From Ettlia oleoabundans (taxonomy: Eukaryota > Chlorophyta > Chlorophyceae > Chlamydomonadales): DNA of 25,369 nucleotides. The stretch covers positions 1-25,369 of the forward strand of contig JAAMXP010002564.1 in NCBI GenBank assembly GCA_019693395.1, in the 5' to 3' direction. Made by a program: the position numbers and the translations under genes. The notes below the pieces were generated by a model. The model saw nothing but the letters and a program-made list of their open reading frames with translations. It made no database searches and was not told where the DNA came from. Below, in pieces: positions 9,001 through 18,327 of this stretch. Numbering within the stretch: position 1 is the first letter of the stretch; every line of letters begins with the position of its first letter.

Positions 9001-11488
9001 AGGAGGGGCAGCCGTGTATGGGTAGCTGAAGGGGCAATTTAAGTCTGGAACAACATATAGCTTGTGTGGTACATCGTGTTGCAGGACATGGCCCGCATGA
9101 ATCCTGGCGAAGCAGTCAAGATGGATTCAGAGTACAAGTCCTTCCTTGCGGAGCTTGGTGGAGGGACGCCCATTGAAACAGCTGCAGTCCAGGGTATGCT
9201 GGGGTACAACCTTTGGTGGAAATTGGTGCCTGTATTATTGCAAAGAGTCGGGGATGGATGACTGATCGTTGGGCCCATGCATCCATGATAGTCCCACCCC
9301 ACCCAGCTGCCCGATGCACGCAAAGCTTGGAAGGGGGCCACCACACACACCTTGAACGGATTGATCCATTCGTATATTGACTGCAGGTTCTGGACGTCAG
9401 CGACCTGGCGACGACCTTCCAGCAACCTGCAAGCTGTATGTCGGCAACTTGTCGCAGGCAAGTTGATTGCAACACCATGATGCGCCATGAAGCTGCGGAC
9501 ACCACATGCCCGACCACTATTTAACACCTTTGGTAATGTTTCTTTGTTTTCAATGCAGGCGGTTGATGACACGCTCTTAAGGCAAATGTTTGAGCCGTTC
9601 GGGTCTGTGCTTCACACCTCAGTCATCTACGACCCAGCCACAAGTGCGACAAGCTACAGTGGGGCTCCTCACATATAGTTTCTGCTGTGTTACCTTTTAG
9701 ATTATAGTAGTCAAGGTCACCATTCGAACTTTTTCAGGCGTTGTTGTGCATCTGGTTGTCGTTGTTTGCTGCAGGCATGAGCAGAGGATTTGGTTTTGTG
9801 CACATGGCTGATGAGCAATCTGCAACAGCAGCCAAGGAGGTGGGCCTCGTGACCACAGCAGACCCTGCGTGCTTTGTCTTCTGTGTATTTGTGCCTAGGG
9901 GTCAAAAATGGCTGTTTTGAATGAAGATTCAAGGCTAACACATTGGCCGGTTTGATGCTGTCCTTTCCTTTCATGCATGAAGTTTTTACCCTGCGCAGAG
10001 CAGGAGGTTTGGCAAACATTCTGAGATTCTGATAAATCTACAGGCTCTTCATTGCAGCTTAAAGAGTGTGCATTTCACTCCTAGCAACCTGCCAATGCAT
10101 ATATCCGCAGGGCATGAATGACAAGGTGGTGGATGGTCGGTCTTTGACTGTACGCATCCGAAATGAGACGCCAGGGCCTCGCAGAGGTGAGCTCTGCTAT
10201 TTGGCAGTTGATGCCACTGGAGCGTGTTCTGAGACGAACATATGGGTGGGAGGTTGTTGTGAAATCGTTGTGGTAAACTCGTTGTGTTAAATTGCAGGGG
10301 TGGGCGCTTCGCGGCCAGGGGATGATCTGCCACCAGAGTGCAAAATATTTGTGGGCAGCTTGCCCCCCCATGTGGATGAACACGCGCTTACCCGCGAGTT
10401 CATGCGCTTTGGTTCTGTAGTCAGGTGGGAGAGTATGTTGTTTGCTTGCACAGTCACGAGCTGCGGTGCATCTATAAGGTTTCTGTGCTTCTGAAATGGC
10501 GTGTTTGTTCTTGTTTTGCTTGCAGTGCACGTGTCATTACCGACAGAGAGACCGGGCGCCCGAAAGGGTATGGTTTCGTCAACATGGCAGGTGCTCCCCC
10601 ATTTCTTTTTATTCCAGCAGGCATTCAATTGAGTTTGGGCGTTGTGTAGAGTTTCAGGACCTGCACCGGAGGACTGATATACCGCGTTGCCCTCTGCTGT
10701 CTTTTTGGTCGACGGTTTGGCTTTCTAGCCTTCTTGCAGATCCTGCTGCGGCGCGCAACGCTCTTGCGTCCATGGATGGCTCCCATGCATTCAACTCGCA
10801 TCGGCCCTTGGTAGTGCGGCCTGCAGGCACAGGTGCGTGTTTCCGCTCACCTTACACAAGAGCCATATGCTGGTGGTGTATTATTTTAGCCATTCGCTAA
10901 ACCAATTCCAAAACATGTGTGCATTACATCCCACACATGTGTACAGGAGACTCAGGATCCCGCCGCAACGCACCTGGGGGGCTCATGCGGCCCCAAACAG
11001 CTGTGCCTGGCAGTGCACAAACAGCCATGCCTGGCAGTGCACCCAGCGCTGATGCCTATCCATCTGCACCAGGAGCACCAGGCCTTCCCTCAGTGCCACC
11101 ACCGCCGCCGCCGCCACCACCTGTGGCACAATACTATCCCCACCCTGGCATGCCACCCTATATGCCATATGGGATGCCAATGCCACATCCAATGGCGATG
11201 CCCCACCCTATGTACACAGGTGCTTATTCAACATCCGGGCAAAGTTGCCAGAACACACATGTGTTTGCGGCTTGTGCCATGATGCTCATATGACCCAGCT
11301 TGTCCAGCCACTCAATCCATGCCTCATGCCTCCTCCATGATGCAGGATATCCACCGCCACCACCGCAACCCGGATATGGAGGAGTTGAGGAACCTGCGGC
11401 ACCTTATCCTCCCCTACCTCCCCCTGAACCCCCACAACCCCCGACGGTTGAGCAGCAGACTTGGAACGGGCCACCTTTGCCGAGTTAA
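6038..11488 (+). CDS. SF1: Splicing factor 1 / branch-point-binding protein with two RRMs, 20 exons
   Basis: Family role: it binds the intron branch-point sequence and pairs with U2AF65 during early spliceosome assembly in the nucleus. Exons: 6038-6589, 6686-6790, 7003-7105, 7260-7316, 7518-7613, 7758-7852, 8113-8151, 8369-8407, 8551-8620, 8728-8819, 9085-9193, 9387-9457, 9559-9643, 9775-9839, 10111-10186, 10298-10424, 10526-10590, 10740-10832, 10947-11219, 11346-11488 (about 784 aa). Domains in order: UHM-ligand motif RKRKSRW (about 119-125); SF1 helix-hairpin region ([17 protein letters not shown]); KH-QUA2 with [10 protein letters not shown] (about 254-362); CCHC knuckle [14 protein letters not shown] (379-392); RRM1 (about 467-543; [14 protein letters not shown]); RRM2 (about 566-643; [14 protein letters not shown]); Pro/Met-rich tail. 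The first ~110 residues are not recognisable. The exon 2/3 junction lacks GT-AG ends and intron 12 begins with GC. Plant SF1 also carries a C-terminal RRM, but two are unexpected. Confidence 0.9.
7681..7724 (+). repeat. Degraded duplicate of the SF1 exon 6 acceptor region
   Basis: This intron segment (CATGCCAC...GAGGTAGCGTAAGGAG...) matches 7740-7785, which spans the real 3' splice site and first bases of exon 6 (CATGCCAC...CAGGTAGCGTTAAGGAG...). Small indels and an AGAG in place of GCAG at the acceptor separate the copies. It is a local direct duplication that could act as a decoy acceptor. Confidence 0.7.
7740..7785 (+). repeat. Functional copy of the duplicated acceptor and exon 6 start
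   Basis: Partner of the repeat at 7681-7724. It contains TTTGCAG at 7751-7757 and exon 6 from 7758, which encodes the conserved SVKEG of the KH-QUA2 region, so this copy is the one used for SF1. Confidence 0.7.
8904..8959 (+). repeat. 19-bp tandem repeat in SF1 intron 10
   Basis: Two identical 19-base units (TACTGTGGAAGCACTGTGG at 8922-8940 and 8941-8959) follow an 18-base imperfect unit (8904-8921). The repeat lies between the zinc-knuckle exon and the next exon and has no coding role in the gene model. Confidence 0.8.
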
Positions 11489-12438
11489 TGAAATTGAAAA
11501 AAACGGGAGGGCTGCAAGCCTGCCGATAGCCCTATCTTGCCGTCTATGGGCAGACTAATCTAGATGAAGTGCAGAGATGGCTTGTCATGCAGATTGCACC
11601 TCAGACCTCAGTGCCACTCAGTGATGGGGCTGGAGATTGTTGCTGGCTTGGCCTTTACTACCTGCATGTAACAAAGCTGCGCAGCACCGCGCAGCATTCC
11701 TGCCAAGCATATCGGCAGTGTGGAAGCCCATCCCGTACCGCCGCTGAAGGTTTGAGGTTGACACCCCATCCTGCAGGCCACTCGGGGCCCAAGCGCTGCA
11801 GTTGTGATGCCATACTTGCCGGCGCTAATTATGTATGCCTTGCTGGGCACTTTGCTTTTCAAGTGCGTCTGCCAGCGATTATTGGCAGGTGCATCACCAC
11901 CTCTTCAGTGCCCCGTCACCGAACTCGCCATTCCCATGATCCCAGGAGCAGGTGCCGCCGTTATGCCTCCAAAGAGTGCTGCCTCCTAAACCTCAAGCAG
12001 TCAATCCATTCAACAATCAACCCATTTTTCCTTTCTTTCCGCCGGAAGGAGCGGTCGACTTGAAGTATCCACTGCTCACCCCTGTCGTGCTTTTGCTGCT
12101 TGCCTTGCAAGAGCCGCGTCGTTGTGAGCATGTGGGTTTAACTTGCATATGATGGACTTGATTCTCCCACGGTGAGCGATATTTGTATTCTTCCTCACCC
12201 TTTGGATACTGCCCAACACCATGGGTGCCTCGGGAGGTGCAAAGGCATAGCACAGCAATCGCAGCATCCCACGGCACACCCGCTTGCAGGCATCCGCTGT
12301 TACCTGTTATCGATAAGAAAATAAAAGCTTGTTAGCCGTCAACTCCGTGATACAGGTGGCGCTCACGGTGATTGCGAGCTGAAAGCCGCACCCTCGGGCG
12401 CAGGACTCCCACTCGCAGACTCTACGCAGTAGAACAAC
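11489..12438. other. SF1 3' UTR and intergenic region with a possible alternative last exon
   Basis: There is no confident gene in these 950 bases. At 11889-11989 a TTGGCAG acceptor precedes a short Pro/Ala-rich frame (GASPPLQ... ending PPKSAAS, stop) whose phase matches the end of SF1 exon 19. It could be an alternative terminal exon or a relic of one. A Pro/Phe-rich stretch in another frame follows to about 12090. An AATAAA-like run near 12320 and the start of the next putative gene close the region. Confidence 0.35.
11667..11671 (+). terminator. TGTAA polyadenylation signal, probably of SF1
   Basis: TGTAA lies 179 bases after the SF1 stop codon, the first occurrence I find downstream on the plus strand. 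Confidence 0.5.
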
Positions 12439-13084
12439 ATGCTCCTCGCTGCGTTCGCCTCGATAGCTGCATTTCGTAGCTTATATGGTGCTTATAAGGT
12501 AAGAAGCTCGCGTTTAGGCCTAAGCCTGCGCGCTCGACCCAACCTATGCCGTGCACTGCCTCGAGGGAGAAAGCCAAATTGGAGCTTCAGTGCATGTCTG
12601 CCACGCACGGCACCAACCATACTATATTTTGTGTTCCTGTGCTGCAGGCGGGCGCAGTTAGGCACGCCCTTATCAGCACAAATAGCAGTCCTCAGCCTGG
12701 TGGCTCCGCCGGTACTGCCGATACAGGAGAATTGGTAGGTTCAATGGCAGCCTTGCCTGCGGTGTATAGCAAGTGTGCCAATAGCGGTGCTGCACACCCT
12801 GGTATGTTTGCTCACCTGCTCTGTAGTTCATCAAGCGGCCTTCGGCTCCTGCAAGCTGGCTCTCACCCCACCCTGTGTTGCTTGCATTGCTGCCAGGCCT
12901 TTCAAGCTGCATCGCCAGGGAAGTGGGCCCTACGGGCGTGTTAGAGCCCTTTGGCTCAACATTCAAGGTTTGGCTTCTTTATTGGCTGCACACAATTGCA
13001 TCGGCAGGGCAACTAATGCCGCTGCGCACCCGCTGCCCAACCTGTCGGTCCACCACCTCCGCAGTTAGTGGTCCCAATGCCTGA
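12439..13084 (+). CDS. Possible small gene or gene relic with hydrophobic N-terminus
   Basis: Three exons can be joined in frame: 12439-12498 (MLLAAFASIAAFRSLYGAYK, then GTAAGA), 12648-12734 (after a TGCTGCAG acceptor), and 12827-13084 (after CTCTGTAG, running to TGA). The product would be 134 aa, starting with a hydrophobic helix, and has TRCPTCRS near its end. An N-terminal helix followed by AL..T...P and a C-terminal CPxCR is loosely like a truncated membrane-anchored RING ligase of the MUL1/SP1 type, but the intervening domains and most zinc ligands are missing. The first two splice joins look sound; the third is weak. I do not assign a function. It may be the 5' remains of the gene whose 3' neighbour is the broken ankyrin tract, which begins within the last four bases of this frame. 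Confidence 0.3.
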
Positions 13085-14447
13085 CCCCGTTGACCCCGTT
13101 GCACTGGGCTGCCCAAAACGGCCATGCAGAGGTGGCTCAGCTGCTGCTGCAGTTCTCAGGTGGCCAGACCGCAGCAACAGCTGTCGACTATCTTGAATTC
13201 ACCCCTCTTCATTGGGCAGCAGCAAATGGCCATGCAGCGGTGGCTCAGCTGCTGCTGAGGTGCTCAAGTGGGCAAGTCACAGCAACCGCCGTCGATTGTC
13301 ACGGGTTTAGCCCGCTGCACTGTGCTGCCCGAAATGATCATGCAGAGGTGGCTCAGCTGCTGCTGCAGTGCTCAGGTGGCCAGACCGCAGCCGAGCTGTC
13401 GACTGTGACGGGTTTACCCCGCTGCACTTTGCCGCATGCAATGGCCATGCAGAGGTGGCTCAGCTGCTGCTGCAGTGCTCAGGTGGCCAGGCCCTAGCAA
13501 CAGCCGTCGACCGTCATGGGTTCACCCTCCTTCATTTGGCAGTGGCAAATGGCCACACAGAGGTGGTGCAGCACTTGCTGGCAGTGGTTGAAGGCCAAGC
13601 TGCTGCTACAGCTACCGACCACCAGAGTCTGATTCCACTGCACTTTGCAGCGCTATTAAACCGCACATCGGTGGCTATTTTGCTACTTACAGCAGCACGA
13701 GCAACAGCCACAGCCACCACACTGAAGGGAAGAACACCTCTGCATCTGGCCGCCTATAACGGCAATGCAGAGGTGTCCCAGCTGCTAATAGAAGTTGCAC
13801 CAGATTCCGTTACTGCTTTGGATGACCAGCGGAGCAACCCATTGCACCTGGCAGCTGGAAAGGGGCATGCTGCCATCGCTCAACACCTGCTGGCTGCGGC
13901 ATAGGGACAGCCGCTGCTTCAACTGTTGACAAGACCGGAAGGACTCCACTCCACATTGCATCACTCCGCGGCCATGCTGCGACCATAGAGGTGCTTCTTA
14001 CTGCTTTCCCAGCTGCAGCAGAGGCACTGGACTCAGCCGGAAAGACGAGCTTGCAACTCGCGCTAGCAAATGAGCATTGGGATGCGGCTCGATGCCTGCT
14101 TTCAGCCGGGCAAGGCACCTTGGTGCTGGCAGCGCTCGTGGACGCCGGGCCACATGCGTTGCCGCTGTTTGCTGAATTTGTTATCAAGCGGCTCTCGCTG
14201 TCTGACGAGGAGAGGGCAATGGTACCGACCGATTGCCCAGGCTTGCAGCGAGCCCTACCATATTACTGCCGCATCAACCTGAGCAGGCAGCCCAGCTCAT
14301 GCACCATCTGCCGCCATCAGATGCCCAGTGGATCCGCATTGCAGCACTGGCGTTGCAACGCATGCAGCGGGATCTTATCGCACCATTGTATACGAAATTC
14401 TGGCCCTCTCTGCCGGTGACCGACTGGCCTTACTGCTTATTGATTAA
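13081..14447 (+). pseudogene. Ankyrin-repeat protein pseudogene, at least four frameshifts
   Basis: The reading is homologous throughout but broken. Frame 1 (about 13081-13395) gives 36-residue ankyrin units (TPLHWAAQNGHAEVAQLLL and similar). A one-base loss near 13390, seen by comparing repeat spacers, moves it to another frame that continues the repeats to TAG at 13902. A third frame resumes at about 13902 (RTPLHIASLRGHAATIEVLL, then SLQLALANEHWDAARCLL) and passes into a non-ankyrin C-terminal region to about 14255. A fourth frame carries HQPEQAAQLMHHLPPSDAQ. A fifth frame carries IVYEILALSAGDRLALLLID and stops at TAA 14445-14447. No start codon or upstream exon is evident. Neighbouring genes read cleanly over kilobases, so sequencing error is an unlikely cause. 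About seven repeats were present. Ankyrin domains bind proteins; the original partner cannot be told. Confidence 0.8.
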
Positions 14448-14512
14448 GATTCCTGGGCGTTTGCCTTCCTTATGCACATGCTCACCGCGCATGTGTGCTA
14501 CAGGCACTTCCG

Positions 14513-14517
14513 TGTAA
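14513..14517 (+). terminator. TGTAA signal after the ankyrin pseudogene
   Basis: TGTAA lies 66 bases after the last stop of the ankyrin-like frame, consistent with a formerly transcribed gene end. Confidence 0.4.
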
Positions 14518-14839
14518 CTCGTTGACCCATGCAGCAGGACAATACACTGAAACTTCAGGACAGTAAACAGAAACTTCAATGTACAGGCAGCAGAACAGTT
14601 TTGATGTACCGATGCTGAACATGTAGTACATGAGGCAGTCAGAACACTTCCGGCCAGTACCCAGCCCACAGCAAGATGCCGCTGTGGGTTACCCACTGGG
14701 TACCTTCTCTGGCGCCTGCTGAATATCCACCCTGGCACATCGTGCGCAGCACAAATCATGGTTGCCAATATCTAGCGAACATGCAACCGGCTTTCTTACA
14801 AGTCGCATCCACTGGGAAGAGCATCAAAGTTGGCGCAGT

Positions 14840-15245
14840 ATGAAGGACATGCCTCTCATGGCCAACTTCGAGACGGCCCCCACTGGCACCGGGCTATACG
14901 TCCACGCGCCTCTCGCAGTGGGTATCCTCCGCGCCTATGCGATCTACTACTGGCCATTGAATGCACCACATCACTGAAACAACTACTGGTACAAAGCTGC
15001 CTCGAGTGCTTCGGTGGAGTTTGTTGAGGGCTCCCCGCCTTTTTATACTCCTGCATGCTTGCAGAGCCCGCGAGAAGACCTGAGCGGGAGCAGCGGTATT
15101 GGCGGCACTCCACCCGAGGCCGCCACCGCAGCAACCCACCCGCGGCCGCCTTTCAGGCCCGCGCTCTGCAGTCTGCTCCACCACCTGCACTTGTCAAGCT
15201 CCATCAATGCCGCAGCTGTGGCACCTGTCACACCTGTGCACAAAG
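14840..15245 (+). other. Upstream exon-like segments of LRR copy A (decayed or 5' UTR)
   Basis: 14840-14956 reads MKDMPLMANFE...YAIYYWP and aligns with the first exon of copy B, but the donor is TT (14957-14958) where copy B has GT, and the frame stops at 14977. A second segment (15065-15245, after CTTGCAG) aligns with exon 2 of copy B, keeps the same end phase and ends at a GTGGGT donor. A GT at 14922-14923 could be an alternative donor for the first segment. These segments may be 5' UTR exons or remnants of the original N-terminus. Confidence 0.45.
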
Positions 15246-15482
15246 GTGGGTATCACCCCTTGTGTGGGCCGATTGCCAAGAGCATGTGTAACATGGCATT
15301 CTCCATTGCTAGCACCCAGCGCTGGGTGCTCACTACTACCAACTGTTGGGCGACAACAGAGAGTCAATTGGGTTGGTTCCGCTGGTCCAACGGTCTGCAT
15401 CAACCTGTTGTCGGGTGCATGAAGTCAAGTGAAACTACCAACCTTAACAATCACTTCCCCAGCTGACTCGCCACCTGCAGAT

Positions 15483-17802
15483 ATGGCGCTGGAGGTCCTT
15501 ACCAGCCACGATATAGCACCACTGATCCTGAGCCACCTCACCGTGCACCACAAGTGAGTATTGGTGATTGGGGTATCCACTGTTGGTCCTCGTTGCAGAA
15601 GTCGAAGTTGCAGACGCTAGCTGCTGCGTCGTCCAATTAGACTCTGGCGGCTGTCTGGTAAACTGTTGCCATCTTTCCATCCATCAAGTGGTACCCATTT
15701 CGTACAGGTTGCACCTGCGAGCCACCTGCACTGCCCTGAAGCATGCCAGCGATACTTCTTTCGTTGCTTGGTTTGACAACACAGTGCTAGAAGTGTCACC
15801 CAGCCTAGAGAATGCAGAGGCACTTGCAGTATGGCTGCAGAAGCACTCTGATCGCCCAGGTAGGCACTTGGATGGCATGTGGCATCAGGTGCTGCAAGGG
15901 AACTTTCGTGCAGTGCAATCCAAGGCTTTATACGTGCACCTGCATGCATGCACACATCCAGTACCTGGCAAACCGCTTGCTAAACTGCAACAAGTCTCTT
16001 CTGCTTCCGGTGCAGCACGTTTGCACGTTGAGCTGGTGCCAAAGTACTATGCTCGGTTCAAATGCAACGGGCCCAAGGTCTCTGCCACCCTTGCAGCTTT
16101 ACCAGCGCCCCTTGTCCGGTCCCTAGCTGGTCCACAGCACCCTGGTGATTCAACGATAGTCCCTCTGAGTGCTATTAGCAGACTTACAGCATTGACTGCT
16201 GTCGGTCCTTGTTACACTTGGGGTGATATTTCCAGCCTTGGGCAGCTCTCGGCATTAACACTGCTTTCTTTAGGGAGTAAGCATCAGCTGACATGCGGTT
16301 GGCAAGGGCTTTCTGCGCTGCGGCAGCTGCAGCACCTGCAGCTGGCGGAAGGTTGTATAGACTTCGATATGCATTGGCAGGCAGCACTGCCATTTCTGAC
16401 GGCTCTTACCTTCCTGGACATTGCTGGCCCGATATTCCCCCCTGCGTATGACCGCTTTACCGCCCAGCACCTGCAACCATTGCGGCAGCTACAGCACTTG
16501 CGCCTGGTGCGCGTTGCTAGCGTGTGGCGGATTGGTGCAGCGCTGCCCTTACTTACAGCCCTCACCCTGCTGCACTGCATCAACCTGGACGCCGACATAA
16601 ACCCCGCAGACGCTGATTGGGAGCATTTAGCCGGGCTACTGGCTCTGCAAGAGCTCCAGCTGATTGGCTGCGGCTTGCAGCAGCTGCCGCCAACACTGTC
16701 GGCGCTTTCCCAACTAGCCCGGCTGACCTTGCCCGGATCGCTGCTGGATGATTGGCCGCATTGGGCCCATCTGCAGCGGCTGACCTACTTGCGTGTCAAC
16801 GGCCACTCGCAGGAACAACATTTGCCTGCTCTTGGACAGCTCAAGGAGTTGTCGCTGCGTACGGCGAACTTTCGCACCCTGCCTGAGCAGCTGGTGTCGA
16901 TGACAGCCCTAACCCGGCTTGATTTGGCATGCAACCCTCAGTGTCTGGCAGCGGGTGGCAGAAGCTTGCAACAGCTCACAAATCTGCTGGAGCTTGACCT
17001 CAGCTTCTGCTCTTTGACCCAACTGCCTGACGAGCTGTCAGCGCTGACATCTCTGACCAGCCTCTACCTCCATGCCAATAGCAACTTACATACTTCATCG
17101 CCGGAAAGCTGCTGGAGCAGAGGCCTTTCCCGTTTGCGGCGCTTGGAGCAGCTGGACGTGAGGGAGTGCTCACTCAACAACGTGCCAGAGCAGCTGTCAG
17201 CAATGACGATATTGACACGGCTCAGCATTGCATCCAACCCGATTGGTTGCAGTCTCATGCAACAAGTTCTTCCAGAAAGCTGGCAACACCTGCAGCCCCT
17301 GACTCGCCTGGTTTACCTGGACTTGGGGTCTTGCAGGCTGGTAGCAGTGCCACAACAGCTGTCATTGCTCACTGCTCTCACTTGCATCAACTTCCGCGGC
17401 AATCGCGACCTTGCCAGCAGCTGGCACCATTTGGAGCCCCTGACACGCCTGCGCTACTTAGACTTGGGCTCTTGCGGGCTGGAGGCAGTTCCCTACAGCC
17501 TGCAGGAGTTGACTGCTCTGAGTTCTCTTGACTTGAGTGACAACTCCAGCCTAAGGAAAGGGTGGGAGTTCCTGCAGCCACTAGCCTGCCTCCAAAAAAT
17601 GATCCTGCCCCTGATGCCCGATGCCCGCATGGCCGCTGTCAAGCGTGCGCTGCCAGGAAGAGAGCACGTCATTTCTGTTGATCTACGATCATCTTTTGTC
17701 TGTTCACGTGTATTTCTAGGTTTTGCTGGTGCATTGCAACTGATTGCCCGCTCCACTTTGTTGTCAATCGCATGGCTCCCGACCCTGTCTAATATCAGTT
17801 GA
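15483..17802 (+). CDS. F-box-like / leucine-rich-repeat protein, copy A
   Basis: Exons: 15481-15553 (ATG at 15483), 15708-15859, 16016-17802, giving about 669 aa. The first two exons give an F-box-like N-terminus (LTSHDIAPLILSHLTVHHK joined to LHLRATCTALKHA). The last exon encodes at least 15 leucine-rich repeats of the form LPxQLSxLTALTxLxLxxN (for example QLVSMTALTRLDLACN). F-box/LRR proteins commonly act as substrate receptors of SCF ubiquitin ligases; that role is inferred from architecture. The start at 15483 is chosen because the upstream exon has lost its donor. The C-terminus runs 35-40 residues beyond the stop of copy B and ends in a hydrophobic stretch (FLGFAGALQLIA). Intron 15860-16015 is 156 nt with no stop, so retention would add 52 residues. 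A longer uninterrupted frame starting at 15568 reads through intron sequence and is probably not the true protein. Confidence 0.75.
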
Positions 17803-18085
17803 GTGCTTACCACTTCAAATTCATGACAGTGGTGAAACAGCAGGCAACTTGGGTGCAACATGTTGCACTTGTACAAGTGCCAGTGCAGAGAGTGTAGTGT
17901 GGCTTGGCAGCTTTGAATAGAGGTGAGGTGGTGGTGGTGGTGGATCCCAGCGAGCCTTGGAACAAAATGACGTGGAGCGGGCACATATGGAGGGGTGAAA
18001 GGTGATGGGGCACATGGCACCTACTAGAGATGTCTGTTGCGGCGATGCTAAGAGGGAAAAGTTGCTCGGCCAAAGCAGAGGGTCA
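17803..18085. other. 3' flank of LRR copy A
   Basis: No gene is seen. The segment aligns with the 3' flank of copy B (about 21236-21480), for example GGAGGGGTGAAAGGTGATG and GGCACATGGCACCTAC, and includes a (GGT)n run at 17927-17943 absent from copy B. It probably holds the 3' UTR. Confidence 0.5.
17927..17943 (+). repeat. (GGT)n microsatellite
   Basis: A short trinucleotide run within the 3' flank of LRR copy A. The aligned part of copy B lacks it, so it expanded or was lost after the duplication. Confidence 0.8.
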
Positions 18086-18327
18086 CATTGATGCTGAGGT
18101 TTCACAGTCAAAGCACTTCCAGTCAGCGCCCACCGCAACAAGATGTCACAGTGGGCCTTCCTCTCGTAGCCTGCTGAGCTCAAAGGGCCACCTTGGCACA
18201 GCAGACGCAGCACCCAATGCCATTGTTCTCTTCATGTAGCAAATACGCATCCTGCTTTGCCTTGCAAGTTCCAAAAGATCGCTAGATCTAAGCAGCGATT
18301 CCGCACAGCGTGAAGAACTTGCCTCCC

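Larger units (their letters stand above)
14600..18085 (+). repeat. Tandem duplication unit A (F-box/LRR gene plus flanks)
   Basis: Unit A matches 18086-21490 in order and orientation. Upstream, CAGTCAGAACACTTCC (about 14636) pairs with CAGTCAAAGCACTTCC (about 18107). Exons match with identical sizes (73 and 152 nt) and the 3' flank matches. The junctions are approximate because identity is moderate, indicating an old head-to-tail duplication. Confidence 0.75.

Noticed and set aside
9644..9678. Longer version of SF1 exon 13 ending after SATSYS
   Set aside because: The donor at 9644 gives [13 protein letters not shown], which restores exact RRM spacing; the longer form inserts extra residues before RNP1.
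15568..17802. Single 744-codon intronless LRR protein starting at 15568
   Set aside because: It starts inside an intron. Comparison with copy B shows matching exon borders (152-nt exon) and the F-box exon upstream.
17493..18020. Minus-strand frame sharing MPCA.SPFTPPY with a frame at 21243-21431
   Set aside because: The similarity follows from the tandem DNA duplication of the 3' flank; beyond the first dozen residues the two products differ in sequence and length.
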